This document shows positions 1-10,922 of a DNA stretch of 64,000 nucleotides, in pieces. The stretch comes from Cyrtodaria siliqua (lineage: Eukaryota; Mollusca; Bivalvia; Adapedonta; Hiatellidae). The notes under the pieces are model-generated. The model was not told the origin of the DNA, made no database searches, and worked only from the letters and a program-made list of their open reading frames with translations. The stretch covers positions 186,001-250,000 of the forward strand of contig JAWPHD010000088.1 in the NCBI GenBank assembly GCA_037043455.1, in the 5' to 3' direction. The position numbers were made by a program, and so were the translations under genes. Each line of letters begins with the position of its first letter. Within the stretch, counting starts at the first letter, position 1.

Positions 1-479
1 AATACGTTGTGTAGCTGACGGGTCGTCACAATAAGTTTTAATTGTCTCCAAGACGGACCTCGAGATCATAGATAGAGGCGCAGTGTACATGAATGTTTAT
101 AAATCATAATAGCAGACATTTTTTTCGTAAACTCGTTTTATCTGTCATGGTTTGTTAAAACATAGCTTCGCTGTGTTAATTTGTTAGTAGGTGTCACGTC
201 TACAGTTTTATTTATTGGCCGGCGGGCTGTCAGAGTATGAATTCATACGATATAAAGTGTATTTTATACATTATATAACAGAGGTTTTTGGTTTTGTCTG
301 TTTACATTCAATTGATACATATATTTTGTAATCATTTTTCATTCAAACAAAATGCTTTTACGAGAAGTTATCCACGTTATCTTTAATATTAAAAAAGAGA
401 GGGTTACTTCCATTTAGTTAAAGTGTATACATTGTGTTATAAGAACGAGTAAATAATCATTTAATTTTTATTTTTACAA
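1..479. other. AT-rich non-coding stretch
   Basis: No gene, RNA or clear repeat is seen here. It lies immediately upstream of the recombinase pseudogene and may include its 5' flank or part of the same mobile element, but no terminal repeat could be recognised. Confidence 0.4.
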
Positions 480-1493
480 ATGTTTCTTCAGACTTTCGCA
501 GAAGAAATCCACGATTTACCAGAGGCTATGGCGGGCAAAGTCGACCTACTTCCCAGTTTGTTGTTGGAATCAAAAGCCAGGACAACTAGTGATAGTGATT
601 CGTATTTGAGAGGTTACAAGAACTGGAAACAATGGGCTTTTCGAAACGGATTGGGAGGTGGGAACGTTTTGCCCGCTAGTGCTTTTCATGTAGCTATTTA
701 CTTGGCTTCAATGATTCAGAATGCAAGTTCTGTGGGTTGCGTAACACATGCATTTTATAGCATAAGATAGGCTCATAATATTGGAAATTTAGTTTCTCTA
801 ACAGACAGTCAGTTAGTTAGAAATGTATTAAAAGCGGGAAAACGTTAACTTTCAAAACCTCTTAATAAAAAGGAACCGATTTCAATCGAAATTATCGAAA
901 TAATTAACGGTTCACTACACGAAGAAGGTAATCTTTTCAATTTGTGAACAATTTGTGCTATTTTATTGGCATGTGCGGGATGTTTTAGAAGCCAGGAGCT
1001 ATTATCCATTAAGAGATGTGACATTATATTTGATACTTTTTGCATGAGTGTATTCATTGAGAAAAGCAAAACAGATATTTATAGAGACGGTGCATGGGTA
1101 GTAATAGCAAAAACTGATACAGATGTGTGTCCCGTGAGGAACTTAATGCTTCATGTGGAACTATTAGGTATTAATGATGAAAAGTCAAGTGATTTTATAT
1201 TTTGCAATTCAAGTGCACTGAAACAAGGACATACAATGAGAATTCAGAATAAAGCTATGACATATTCTAACATAAGAGATTTATTTGTGAATGCCTTAAA
1301 ATCACACGTTCACGATGTATCAAAATATGGGTTGCATAGTAGATCAGGGGGTGCAACGCGGGCGGCCAATTTCGGCATACCGGATAGAATGTTTAAACGT
1401 CACGGACGTTGGAGAAGTGAAAATGCCAAAGACGGTTATGTTAAAGATTCGTTGGAAAACAGGCTAAAAGTATCACGCTGTTTTGGGTTATAA
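480..1493 (+). pseudogene. Tyrosine recombinase/integrase, broken by three in-frame stops
   Basis: The reading frame runs from an ATG to a TAA over 338 codons and is interrupted only by in-frame stops: TAG at 768-770, TAA at 846-848 and TGA at 945-947. There is no frameshift. The N-terminal ~95 codons resemble the helical core-binding (SAM-like) domain of phage-type integrases (motif YLRGYKNWKQW). The C-terminal part carries the catalytic set: the first Arg in CFRSQELL (codon 170), the box II region LHSRSGGATRAAN (codons 285-297), GRW (codons 309-311) and the nucleophile Tyr in KDGYV (codon 320). Box II reads H-x-R where the family has H-x-x-R, so one codon appears lost. Such recombinases cut and rejoin DNA through a 3'-phosphotyrosine link. 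In animals they occur in Crypton- and DIRS-like elements; which type this was is not clear, and no reverse transcriptase is nearby. It is most likely dead. Confidence 0.8.
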
Positions 1494-1549
1494 TTTCTTG
1501 ATATCAAAATAAGTTGCTTTAGCGACGTTTTCCAGTTTTTTGGGTTCAT

Positions 1550-2038
1550 CGGTCGTTGCAGACACTTGTGTAAATCACTTTTTGTTTGGGTGTAGTGAGA
1601 GAAATATAATTTATTTCGTTTGAACGGAGTGAATAAGACTCTCTCACCGTTAAACAAAGTTATATAAATGCATCGTCTGCTTGTATTTTGTATACATGCG
1701 GAGTAGTAATGGTCAGTATCACGTGATGTATCACGGGATGTGTCACGTGATGTTTGAATATTGGTCATTCAAGATCTGGACGGCGACACACTTCTAAGCT
1801 TTCAGTTAAATTGATGATTTTGGGAGGTGTACGTTCGTAAGAAACTATGGGAACGTTTTGTATGATTTTAAAGGCATTTATTGTTTATAATTATTTATTA
1901 TATGTTTTGTCTGAATTTTGTGAAATTCGTCGGTCGTTGCAGACACTTGTGTAAATCACTATATATAATTAAAGATAAATTGAATACAATTCTAGTGTTT
2001 GTTGGTTTATGTAACTTTGTTTGGGTGTAGTGAGAGAA
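1550..2038 (+). repeat. Pair of direct repeats downstream of the recombinase
   Basis: A 30-bp block (cggtcgttgcagacacttgt and the next 10 bases) occurs at 1550-1579 and again, identically, at 1931-1960. A second block, TTGTTTGGGTGTAGTGAGAG, follows at 1582-1601 in the first copy and at 2017-2036 in the second. The blocks touch in copy 1 but are separated by about 57 bp in copy 2. Spacing between copies is about 380 bp. They could be sites of the recombinase element or a duplicated end of it; this is inference. Confidence 0.65.
1716..1753. repeat. Triple 12-bp repeat with CACGTG palindromes
   Basis: Three successive 12-mers of the form TRTCACGTGATG are seen; the middle one reads CACGGG instead of CACGTG. 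The outer two contain the E-box palindrome TCACGTGA. No function can be assigned from sequence. Confidence 0.5.
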
Positions 2039-2120
2039 TTATTTAATTCTTTTTCAATAACGGTCAAGCAAACAATTAAACCAGTTGTAATCGGACCGGA
2101 ACAATTACACATAAATATTT

Positions 2121-2190
2121 AGGCACTCGGCGGGTTTGAACTCGGGACCCCATGCATGTGAAACGGGCGCTCTACCAATATCACCATAAA
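2121..2190 (-). repeat. tRNA-derived SINE head (tRNA-like, not a tRNA gene)
   Basis: On the minus strand the sequence has a D-arm/box A-like stretch (TTGGTAGAGCGCCC), an anticodon-arm-like stretch around TTCACAT and a box B-like stretch (GAGTTCAAACCC). The acceptor ends do not pair well, so a working tRNA is unlikely. A polymerase III promoter-type SINE head is the best reading. Confidence 0.5.
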
Positions 2191-2741
2191 AGCTAGCTCT
2201 GCGGGAGACAGTAGTAACGCGCTTATAAACCTATATATTTACATGGCCCCAACTGAGTCCTATTACATACCTCCAACCTTTTTATTATGCCCAATTTTCT
2301 TGTCTTTGCGAGAACTCAAGAATGGCTGGCACTACAAACTCGGAACTTAGCAGGAATGTTTGTGTCATGGTCTAGTTGTGCACCTCCCCTTTTGGGTAGA
2401 TTCGCATAAGAAATGTGGATGCCATGGTAACAAAACATATTGAAAAATGTCGGCCTGTCGGTCGGTCCATCCCATAATCTTCTTGTCTTTGCGATAACTC
2501 AAGAACGGCCTTTTTATGTTTGTTTTTTTAAAAAAAAAAAAAAAAATATATATATATTTCTTTTTTCATTTTCTTATTTTAAAAAAATAAAAAAATTTTT
2601 TTTTCCTTTATTGGATCAGTTTTACATAGAGTTATAGGGAAGAACTTCAAAATTATCACCATAAAAGCTAGCTCTGCGGCAAGACAGTAGTAACGCGCTT
2701 ATTAACCTATATATTCACATACCCAACTGAGTCATATTACA
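2178..2741. repeat. Direct repeat pair (2178-2265 and 2653-2741) and a shorter pair between
   Basis: About 85 bp beginning TCACCATAAAAGCTAGCTCT recurs about 475 bp downstream with few changes. Between them a 30-bp motif (TTCTTGTCTTTGCGA and onward) occurs twice, near 2297 and 2479. The first long copy abuts the tRNA-like head, so this looks like SINE-associated sequence or a duplicated target region. Confidence 0.65.
2519..2612. repeat. Low-complexity A/T run
   Basis: Poly-A, (AT)n and poly-T tracts follow each other. The overlapping short open frame is Phe/Lys-rich and is not a gene. Confidence 0.85.
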
Positions 2742-5010
2742 CTGTCATCGATCTGAGATAAGCAACGACATATATTGCAGTTAAAGGTACTACACTGAAC
2801 AAAATACCTAATTACTGGATAATCTAAAAGTAACTCCCTTTAAATTGAATATTGTTTGAAATTCAAGTAACCGTAATTTAGCGTTAACATTAAATATTTC
2901 GAAAATGTCTTTTGCAAACGCATTTGTAGTGGTAATCATGGTAATGCTAGTAAAACATGATGTCAAAATAATTTTAACTGGCATATTTTAGAATTAGGAA
3001 CATCGAAAGCTTCACTAATTCGAAGTACTTAATAAAATCCTATATATCCACTTGTATGAGTGTTATAACTTATTTCTAAGAAAACACATTGACTTAAAAG
3101 TTTTAAAATATGTTCATGCAATCAGAGCAGACGATTTACACTCGTTATTTTGCAGTTTAACCGTATCTTTAATCAAGCTCAAAATACACAAAACAATGAG
3201 AATATTATTGACATATTCTTAGGTAGGTACTTAGCAATTTTGTGTAGTGTTTAGCTGAATATATAAGGCTAGTGAGTGTTTACCTAAAGCAAATGGGAGC
3301 GGTGTAACGCTTCATTCAAGCTCGTGAAACATGGTTTCATACCCGTATATACACGCGGTAAAGCGAATTAACTACGATACACAGGTAGAAGAACGTCGTG
3401 TATTCGTTTATAAGTGCACCATTTTTATTTTAGTATTACAGTGTGTAGTTGCATGTTGATCAAGTAAACACCATTCTTCATAGTAATGGAAATTGTGTGT
3501 TCTGCTGATACACAACTGTATCGTTTTTATGCTTTTGTAAGCCTGTGACACTATGATACATGGTATTATGATACAATATTAAAGTCTAAACTATTTTGTT
3601 TATGAGATTCTATTATTGACCCTTTTATTGCAACATATTCTGTCTATGTCTTCTAAAATGCCAAAGGTTCAAGCAATTGACCCCATTAATAATTACTAAT
3701 AACTGATGCTATTTTATTTAAATTAAAAGACAAATAATACAAATATATAGGCTTTGATAGTTTTGAAAATGTTTAAAAAAGGTATGTGTGTGTGTGTTAT
3801 AATTTGGATTGTTTTGATGTCACGGTCATTCTCAATGATATCGAGCAATACAGACACTTAAAGAAAATTCGATCAGGTCACGGCAAAGGGAATTCGTGTA
3901 TGTGCACTTTAAATACCTATTATCCAACGCTACATCAGGCTATGGGAGCCACTACGATAAAAACCGATAATTTGAGCAAACATAGCGAAATTCAAATATG
4001 TTCATGTGTAAATGATATTTTTTTATCAGAACGGACTATTTAATGCAACCTTGCAAAGCTGAAAACAACTGAAATAAACTAGGAACATTGTGTAACTTAA
4101 CAGAGTATAGGGTATATCTTCAAAACATAAAACAACACTTAAAATCATTCGTGTATTTTGTCAGTATGCGATTGCTCACTAGGAAGTTACATTTTAAAGA
4201 ACATTTTATTCTTCAAACATCAATCTAACATGTTCAGCGATTCATTTTCTGTTAGGAATAGATTCACTTGAACTTTTTAACACTTCACTACACTGCCAGG
4301 CGAACTCGAATTCGTAAGCCTCAATATAGGACAAGAAAACCGTTGCTTTACATTTTTTTGCTATGAGTGTAGCGAGTGTAAGCGTCATATGACTGTACCG
4401 GTTGTAAGAGTTTTCCAATGCGGTTAGTTTGAGCTGAAGTATGAGCATCTTTACGGAATATTGATATATCGGTCAAGGGCGGAGCTTGATCGGTTTATAA
4501 AAGCAAAAAAGAAACCTATTATGCTTGTGCTTGTGCGGATTACATCATCTCTGCGTCAACACGAACCAGATCCACTCACTCGAAGAATTCTACAGACACC
4601 TTCGAGTTCAACTTTTTCCTTACTCTCTGCCAGCCATCGTGTCTGAGGCTGCCGACTTGGCATCCTTCAAGCAGACTAAATTAAAGGATCTGACGGATTT
4701 CCTGACCATTTTAATCAGGAAATTCGTCAGAAAATGATACGACCCTTTAATATTACAACGCACTTCATGTTTGGTGATTGACCCCTGTAAAGTCACTACG
4801 CTTAACTTTTCTCTAATGCGATGACCGGAAAATCTCGTGGGATCCTTTGGTTGCACCCCTGAAACCCTGAAAGGGGAGGCGGGTGGGTGAATGAACCTTC
4901 GTCTCTCGGGTTTTCTAGTCGTACCATAGATTGATTTTCTCATGGGATGCAACTGCCGCGGTTGTTAAGTACAAGTCTGGATACATCCTGATGTGTTTCT
5001 AATTATGTTT
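2742..5010. other. Non-coding stretch without recognised genes
   Basis: Open frames here (for example 85 codons at 3786-4043 and overlapping frames on both strands near 4460-4950) show no recognisable domain. The only clear structure is an imperfect hairpin at 4690-4730. Confidence 0.5.
4690..4730. repeat. 16-bp-stem hairpin
   Basis: CTGACGGATTTCCTGA pairs with the complementary arm at 4715-4730 with one mismatch and a 9-nt loop. Nothing around it shows a role. Confidence 0.6.
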
Positions 5011-5435
5011 TTTTAGATCACCTGACCCGAGGCTCAATGCGATCTATTGGGATTCGTCGTCCGTCCGTCCGTCCGTCGTCGTCGTCGTCGTTAAGTTTTG
5101 CTTCAAACGAATTCTCCTCAGAAACCGTTAGGCCAATTTTGACCAAACTTCACACGAATGATTCTTAAATAAATGCTTTTTAGATTTGTTAAAATAAGGT
5201 CAGAACGACATCAAAGATGGCTGCCATTACCATATATAGTTGAAACATTAAAAAATCTTCTTCTCAAGACCCACTGGACAGATTTCAACAGTTTTTCTTT
5301 TAAAATAAATTTGAAAAAGCATAGACTATCAAATTTGTCCAAATGAAGTCACCGGAATTAAAAATGGCCGTGCCCAAGGGGTTCAAGGGGTTTATAAAAA
5401 ATTCTTCTCTGCAACCACAAGGCACAGAGCTCTCA

Positions 5436-5469
5436 TATATTACATGTAGCATCAGCTACATGTAATATA
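5436..5469. repeat. Perfect 15-bp-stem hairpin
   Basis: The arms at 5436-5450 and 5455-5469 (TATTACATGTAGC core) are exact inverse complements around the loop ATCA. It sits at the left edge of the insertion in the pearl-like element and directly precedes two CCCTAA units. Confidence 0.8.
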
Positions 5470-5476
5470 ACCCTAA

Positions 5477-6133
5477 CCCTTTCCAAAGGTCCATTATCGT
5501 ACTTTTTTATAGCACAGTGGCGATGCTTGTGCAGTGTGGCGGCAGAAAACGTCTCCCCGCGCTTGAAATCAGTACTGTTATTCATTCGATCTTTAGAGAT
5601 CTCTGAGTCCGATACTTATATTTAGCGATCGGTGGTACATTTTCAATTTCTTTTGTTTTCTTACTTAATTTTTGATTCGGTGGTTCCACTACTCGGGCCG
5701 ATAAAAGGCTCTGGGTATGGTTTAACCACTCATAGGATATGTTGTCTGCTTTTTAATTTAGTATTTTGGATGTTACTTGTGATACGCAGGCTTCATAACC
5801 GCTGCTTCCAACTAAATTCCTTTTTGTTTATTTCGCTCTTCGGGGCATACAATTTTATTAGATCCTGGGACCATACGCCGCTGGATATAGGGGATGAAAT
5901 AAAGATACAAATATATATCCACCGCCATATGCTTTCCATCATCGGGATGGTTAAAATTCTGTACAGTACTGTTGATTTTGATGAATATTGAGTTCTGCTC
6001 AACCCGTGGCTAGAGGGCGTGATGGGTAGCTAGCATATTTCACTACAGCTCATGAACAGTCTCAATTAAACCGAGACTGCAATATTTCGTATGTGTCGTG
6101 CTCGGCCGTTTCCAAAGGTCCATTATCGTACTC
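5477..6133 (+). mobile_element. Insertion flanked by a 24-bp direct repeat and ending in a copy of the GTPase 3' end
   Basis: TTCCAAAGGTCCATTATCGT plus a few bases is present at 5477-5502 and again at 6108-6133. Outside these points the pearl-like repeat resumes in phase, so the segment is an insertion. Positions 5990-6133 match 10881-11021, the last codons and 3' flank of the GTPase gene, with scattered changes. A 119-codon open frame (5632-5991) ends exactly where the homology begins and is in the same frame as the copied tail, but its protein is not recognisable. Confidence 0.6.
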
Positions 6134-8075
6134 AATGTTATGGTCCTCTATCAATTTTGTTCAAATGGCGACACTGTGGTTGAATTTGGCCCGGCCCCGG
6201 GTGTCACAGGTTTACATAGACATATATAGTTAAACAAATCAAAAATCCTTTTCTCTGAAACTACAAGAGCCAGAGGTTTAATATTTTACATTTGTTATAA
6301 GCTTATGGTCCTTTACCAAATTTGTTTAAATGGTGATCCTGGGGTCTTATTTGACCCTACCCCAGGGGTCATATGTTTTACATAGACTTGTGTAGGGAAA
6401 AACTTAAAAAATCAACTTCTCTGAAACTGCAAGAGCCAGAGGTTTAATATTTTGCATTTGCTATAAGCTTATGGTCCTCTACGAAGTTTGTTCAAATAGT
6501 GACCCTGAGGTCACTTTTGGCCCCGCCCCAGGGGTCACATGTTTTATATATACTTCTCTAGGGAAATATTTAAAAAATCGTCTTCTCCGAAACTGCAAGA
6601 GCCAGCGGTTTAATATTTTGCATTTGCTATAAGCTTATGGTCCTCTACCAAGTTTGTTCAATTGGTGATCGATCCTGGGGTCACATTTGGCCCCGCCGCG
6701 GGACATGTTTTATAGAGAAATACTTAAAAAATCTTCTTCTCAGAAACTACAAGAGCCGGAGTTTTAATATTTTGCATTTACTGTAAGCTTATGGTCCTCT
6801 ACCAAGCCTGTTCAAATGGTGATATTGTGATCACATTTGACCCGTCCCAGATGTCACATGTTTTACAAAGACTAATATAGGGAATGTTTTTCAAAAAAAT
6901 CTTCTTCTCAGAAACAGCTTGGTCAATTTTGAACAAACTTCACATGGATGATCCTTAGGTGAATGTTTTTCAAATTTGATAAAATTAGGTAAACACGACA
7001 TCCAAGATGGCCGCGATAGAATCATCTTTAAATTACTTCTGTTACTCTCGAAAGCTAAGGCTGTAGGTTCAAATCGATTGTTTTATATAGACTTATATAG
7101 GAAAGAAATTGTTCAAGTGGTGACCATTGGGATGCATTTGCCCCCCCCCCCCCCCCACAAGGGGTCAACAGTTTTACATAGACTTGTATAGGGAAATACT
7201 TAGAACATATTCTTCTGAAACTACCAGAGCCAGAGGTTTAATATTTTGCGTTTACTCTAAGCTTATGTTCCTCTACCAAGCTTGTTCAAATGGTGATCCT
7301 GGCGTCACATTGGCGTCACATTTGGACCCATCCCAAGTGTCACATGTTTTACATAGACTTATATAGGGATGATATTGTAATCGTCGTCTCAAAAACAGCT
7401 TGGTCAATTTTGATCAAACTTCACATGGATGATCCTTAGATGAATGTTTTTCAAATTTGTTACAATAAGTTAAACGTGACATCCAAGATGGCCACAATAG
7501 AAAAATCTTTGAATTACTTCTTGTACACTGGGAAGCTAGGTAAACTTTTTTTTAAATTCTTTTTTGTTATTGTTTCCTGTTTGGATGCGTTTTTTCTTTT
7601 GTTATTTTTTCTAAAGTTTGTATATAACGATTTTGCATATTTTACATAGACTTATATAGGAACAACTTAAACAAATCTTCTTTTAAATTGTTTGCATGGT
7701 GTTGTGGATTTAAATTTGATTGAGAGTGTTGTTGTGTTTTGCACTTGTAAAAAGGTATTGAAAGGAATTAAAGATGAAACCCCATGGTATAAGAGCCATT
7801 TTAGCTTGTAGAGCATCCAGAGACCCTCTTGTTCTCTTGCTCGTTATTATTATTAATGATTGCTAACCCCAGATCTATTAAGTTTGCTCATTTGAAGTCC
7901 CTGGGGGTCAAAGATGACTGCAACCCCTGCGTCCAAAGTTTGTATGTATAGATTTTGCATGTTTTTACATATACTTATATAAGGAAAGACATCTTCTATC
8001 ATCAGCATTTCCGAGAAGACACTTTGCAAGGATCCTCACGTGATTGATTCAGGACCATCTTGCTCCTCTTGCTTT

Positions 8076-9722
8076 TATATATCTTTACAATAATATGCAC
8101 GTGTATCCTTTCCTAATTTCTTTGGCTGTGAACTTTATTGTTAGAGATTTCCGTTTGATGGGATGTACTTTTATTTACACTGTCTTTTCAATCTAAGCGC
8201 TGAATACAGGATAGGATAATAGCGAGGATGTGTACAGTTAAAATCGATTTAAGCTAACCGGTAGGCCTTATTATCTACTGACCGTTCCACGTCGGTAACC
8301 CTGTCTTAACCACTCTTTCTGTTGTTTATTGTCCTTTTTCAGTGTAAAGTTAATGTGTTCTTTGTTTGTGGTACAGTGCAGATCTACGGTGCCATTGCGT
8401 GTGGGTGCTTTGATTACTATAGGACCAGTTTTCTCATTTGTTATCGTCATTTATTATCCTCTCTTATAGTTTAAGAGGGTTAGGGTCCAAACTGTAACTA
8501 AGAGCCTCATGATAGTCTGTGACTGTACGGGTTGGGTGTCGTACCCTCCGCCGCTACGGTAGCTGGAGTGGTTCAGATAAGAAGGTGACGAAATCGCAAA
8601 TTGGAAACGTTTACCTTTCTTCTGCTATCACTCGATCTATGCTTCTTTCTGTTCTATCATTTTTGTAATTATTGTTCGTTTCTATACGTGTTTTGTTTGA
8701 CTGTGGTCATTGAATGCTACATTTCCTTTTCGACTTTTATATCTACTTCTAGTCAGTATAATTATCCAATCAAAGTAGATTATATTTAAAACGCGTAACA
8801 CACTATTGGCCACAGTTAAAGTTGCACTTCCTATAATGCAGTTAAAAGTTAACGATACACTTCCTGTACTACAGTTAAACGTACTTATATTAATGAATAC
8901 GATTATTTAAACAAGCTTAAAAGAATCACATATATAGATAAAACTGGCTACCATATAAAACAATATGAACGTTTTTGGAAACACATCGGAATATCTCCAC
9001 AACATAATTAGCGGAATATGTATTGAAAGAAAATTCAAAACCTATTACAGTTCAGAATATTACAATCATAACAGATTTTGCTACACAAGTGTGCAGGTTT
9101 AACTTATAAATTGACCTGAAAGCATTTGATGTAAGTACTATTTGTTTGTACATGTATATCTACTCTCTCTCTACCGTTATCATTATTAGTATTGTCGAAG
9201 GAACCAAGCAAGTGATTAATATATTTCATTTTTATAACTTTGAAATACCCATAAAGTGCTATTTTACGAAGTTCAACCTGATTGATAACTTCACTATTTC
9301 ACGGACATAATTCATAAAGTTACTGTTTTAAATACCATTAGACATGCAAATTATTTATACAACCCGTCCTGATCGGAAAACAAATACGCATGAGCACATT
9401 TAATCTTAATTTGTACAGCATATGTTAATCGTTTAATATGAACACCACATGCATATCTAAAATAGTTAAAACTAATCATGAGTCAACCACGAACACGTAT
9501 GCAAAACAAACAACAAGTATAAGGAAAATACCAACTATGCAAACTCACAAACAATAAAGTGTTGAACATATGGGTACCGCCTCGGTACTGTCAGTGGCAA
9601 AACGATCACTGTGAGTTTAAAGCAGGACCTAGGGTGATGTAACATAGTGTTTTCGCCAAAACCCTGGAGCATGATAATCAATATCTCAAATAAACATACG
9701 ATAATATTATTTGCTAAAAATT
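8076..9722. other. Intergenic region upstream of the GTPase gene
   Basis: No gene is recognised. A dispersed ~90-120-bp repeat lies at 8637-8760 and returns at 11700-11812 and 12268-12352 beyond the gene. No TATA box or interferon-response-like element was clear enough to call. A good splice acceptor (TTATGTTTTCAG) ends at 9732, so an upstream non-coding exon of the GTPase gene may lie here. Confidence 0.45.
8637..8760 (+). repeat. Dispersed ~90-120-bp repeat, copy 1
   Basis: Shares GACTTTTATATCTACTT and TGACTGTGGTCATTGAATGC-like stretches, in the same order and orientation, with 11700-11812 and 12268-12352. Its class is unknown. Confidence 0.55.
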
Positions 9723-10922
9723 ATGTTTTCAGGCAACAAAGGCCTTATCAGTTATATCAAAGCGCATGGATTAGCCAATATTGAAGAACGTTTAAAACAA
9801 TCACTTGATGAGTGGAAGGCAGTTCCCCTGAATATTGCTGTTACTGGATCTTCTGGCACGGGAAAATCAAGTCTGATAAATAGTCTGAGAAACCTTCGGG
9901 ATTATGACATCCTTGCAGCAGACGTAGGTGAAGTGGAAACAACAGCCGCACGCAAGTCTTATCCACACCCACATTATAAACAGGTCCTGTTATGGGACCT
10001 TCCTGGAGTTGGTACACCTAATTGTCCAAGAGAAGGTTATATGGAAGCGGTCAAGTTCAAAGAGTATGATTTTTTTTTAATCTGTTCGTCCGAAAGATTT
10101 ACCGAAAATGATCAATGGTTGGCCGATGAAATAAATGCTCGAAACAAACGGTTTTACTTTGTGCGCACTAAAATTGACATAGATGTCACCAATGCATGTA
10201 GACGCAATAAGACTGAAGAATTCACACTTATTAAAATAAGAAATAATTGCTTTCAAAAGGGAACGTCGGAAAAAAATGTTTTCCTAATATCAAATCTGCA
10301 AAGATTAGCCTATGATTTTCCGAAATTGCTATCTGCCCTTATTCGCGACATTCCATTTGAAAAAAGGGAAGCGCTCACATTTTCCCTTTTAGCACTTTCG
10401 ACTGAACTCGTTGAAGAAAAGGTAAACTTTCTAAAGGCCAGAATTTGGAAGGTAGCCTTAGCCTCGGGTTTTGGAGCGATAATACCAATCCCCGGTGTGT
10501 CGACTATGTTTGATGTTGCCATCATACTGAATGAGGTCCTTACTTACAGAGAACAGTTTGGTTTAGATGAAGGGTCGTTAGCAACCATGGCTGAAATGGC
10601 TGGCGTTGATATACGTACTTTAAAGATTGAGTCAAACTTAAACACGTCCGAGGATAGTTACACAGCAGCTGGGATAACTGCATATATAATGCAATACGCT
10701 GCACGAGAGATAACAGAGAAATTGGTATATTGGTTCATCCCGTTCATCGGAACTGCCATCGGTTCCGGCATTTCTTACTCTACGACATATGCCATATTGG
10801 AAGCATTGCTAGAGGAAATGAGCGACGATGCACTCACATTGCTGAAGTATGTGAAGGGCAAAAAAACAAACAATGGTTTAGTTCTGCTCAACCCGGGGCT
10901 AGAGGGCGTGAGCGGTAGCTAG
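9723..10922 (+). CDS. Immunity-related GTPase (IRG, p47-type), complete
   Basis: A single exon of 399 codons encodes a dynamin-like immune GTPase of the IRG family, whose usual length is about 400-430 residues. G1 (P-loop) GSSGTGKSS is at residues 42-50, with the classical GKS rather than GMS lysine/serine. The switch I region with ETTAARK is near 72-78, G3 DLPGVG at 92-97 and G4 TKID at 149-152. The C-terminal half is helical and carries the family's PIPGVS segment near residue 262 and FGLDEGS near 282; hydrophobic helices near the C-terminus could touch membranes. In vertebrates such proteins bind GTP, oligomerise and attack pathogen-containing vacuoles; the role here is inferred from family. 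ATG 9723 is used; an open TTG lies four codons earlier. A splice acceptor ending at 9732 means the first three or four codons could instead be intron and the start lie in an upstream exon. The last ~14 codons and the stop belong to a sequence that recurs at 5990-6133. Confidence 0.9.
   Translation: MFSGNKGLISYIKAHGLANIEERLKQSLDEWKAVPLNIAVTGSSGTGKSSLINSLRNLRDYDILAADVGEVETTAARKSYPHPHYKQVLLWDLPGVGTPNCPREGYMEAVKFKEYDFFLICSSERFTENDQWLADEINARNKRFYFVRTKIDIDVTNACRRNKTEEFTLIKIRNNCFQKGTSEKNVFLISNLQRLAYDFPKLLSALIRDIPFEKREALTFSLLALSTELVEEKVNFLKARIWKVALASGFGAIIPIPGVSTMFDVAIILNEVLTYREQFGLDEGSLATMAEMAGVDIRTLKIESNLNTSEDSYTAAGITAYIMQYAAREITEKLVYWFIPFIGTAIGSGISYSTTYAILEALLEEMSDDALTLLKYVKGKKTNNGLVLLNPGLEGVSGS

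Larger units (their letters stand above)
5011..8075. mobile_element. Pearl/Helentron-like non-autonomous element with ~165-bp core repeats
   Basis: The left end has a hairpin-prone GATCACCTGA-type start followed by (CCGT)n/(CGT)n. The body has at least five ~165-bp units recognisable by GCTTATGGTCCTCTACCAAG, TTTGGCCCCGCC and TTTTACATAGACTTATATAG, with homologous positions near 6252, 6419, 6584, 6738 and 7211. The right edge is blurred; CTCTTG-rich sequence near 7830-8070 resembles the usual far end of such elements. Known bivalve 'pearl' elements have this plan of short conserved ends and a central array of ~160-bp repeats. No transposase is encoded. A cytosine run at 7141-7156 lies inside. 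The element is interrupted at about 5450-6135. Confidence 0.65.

Noticed and set aside
2121..2190. True tRNA gene on the minus strand
   Set aside because: Box A and box B are recognisable but the acceptor stem does not pair; a SINE head fits better.
3786..4043. 85-codon frame
   Set aside because: No motif; probable chance frame.
5467..5480. Telomeric repeat (CCCTAA)n
   Set aside because: Only two units; chance or a tiny interstitial remnant.
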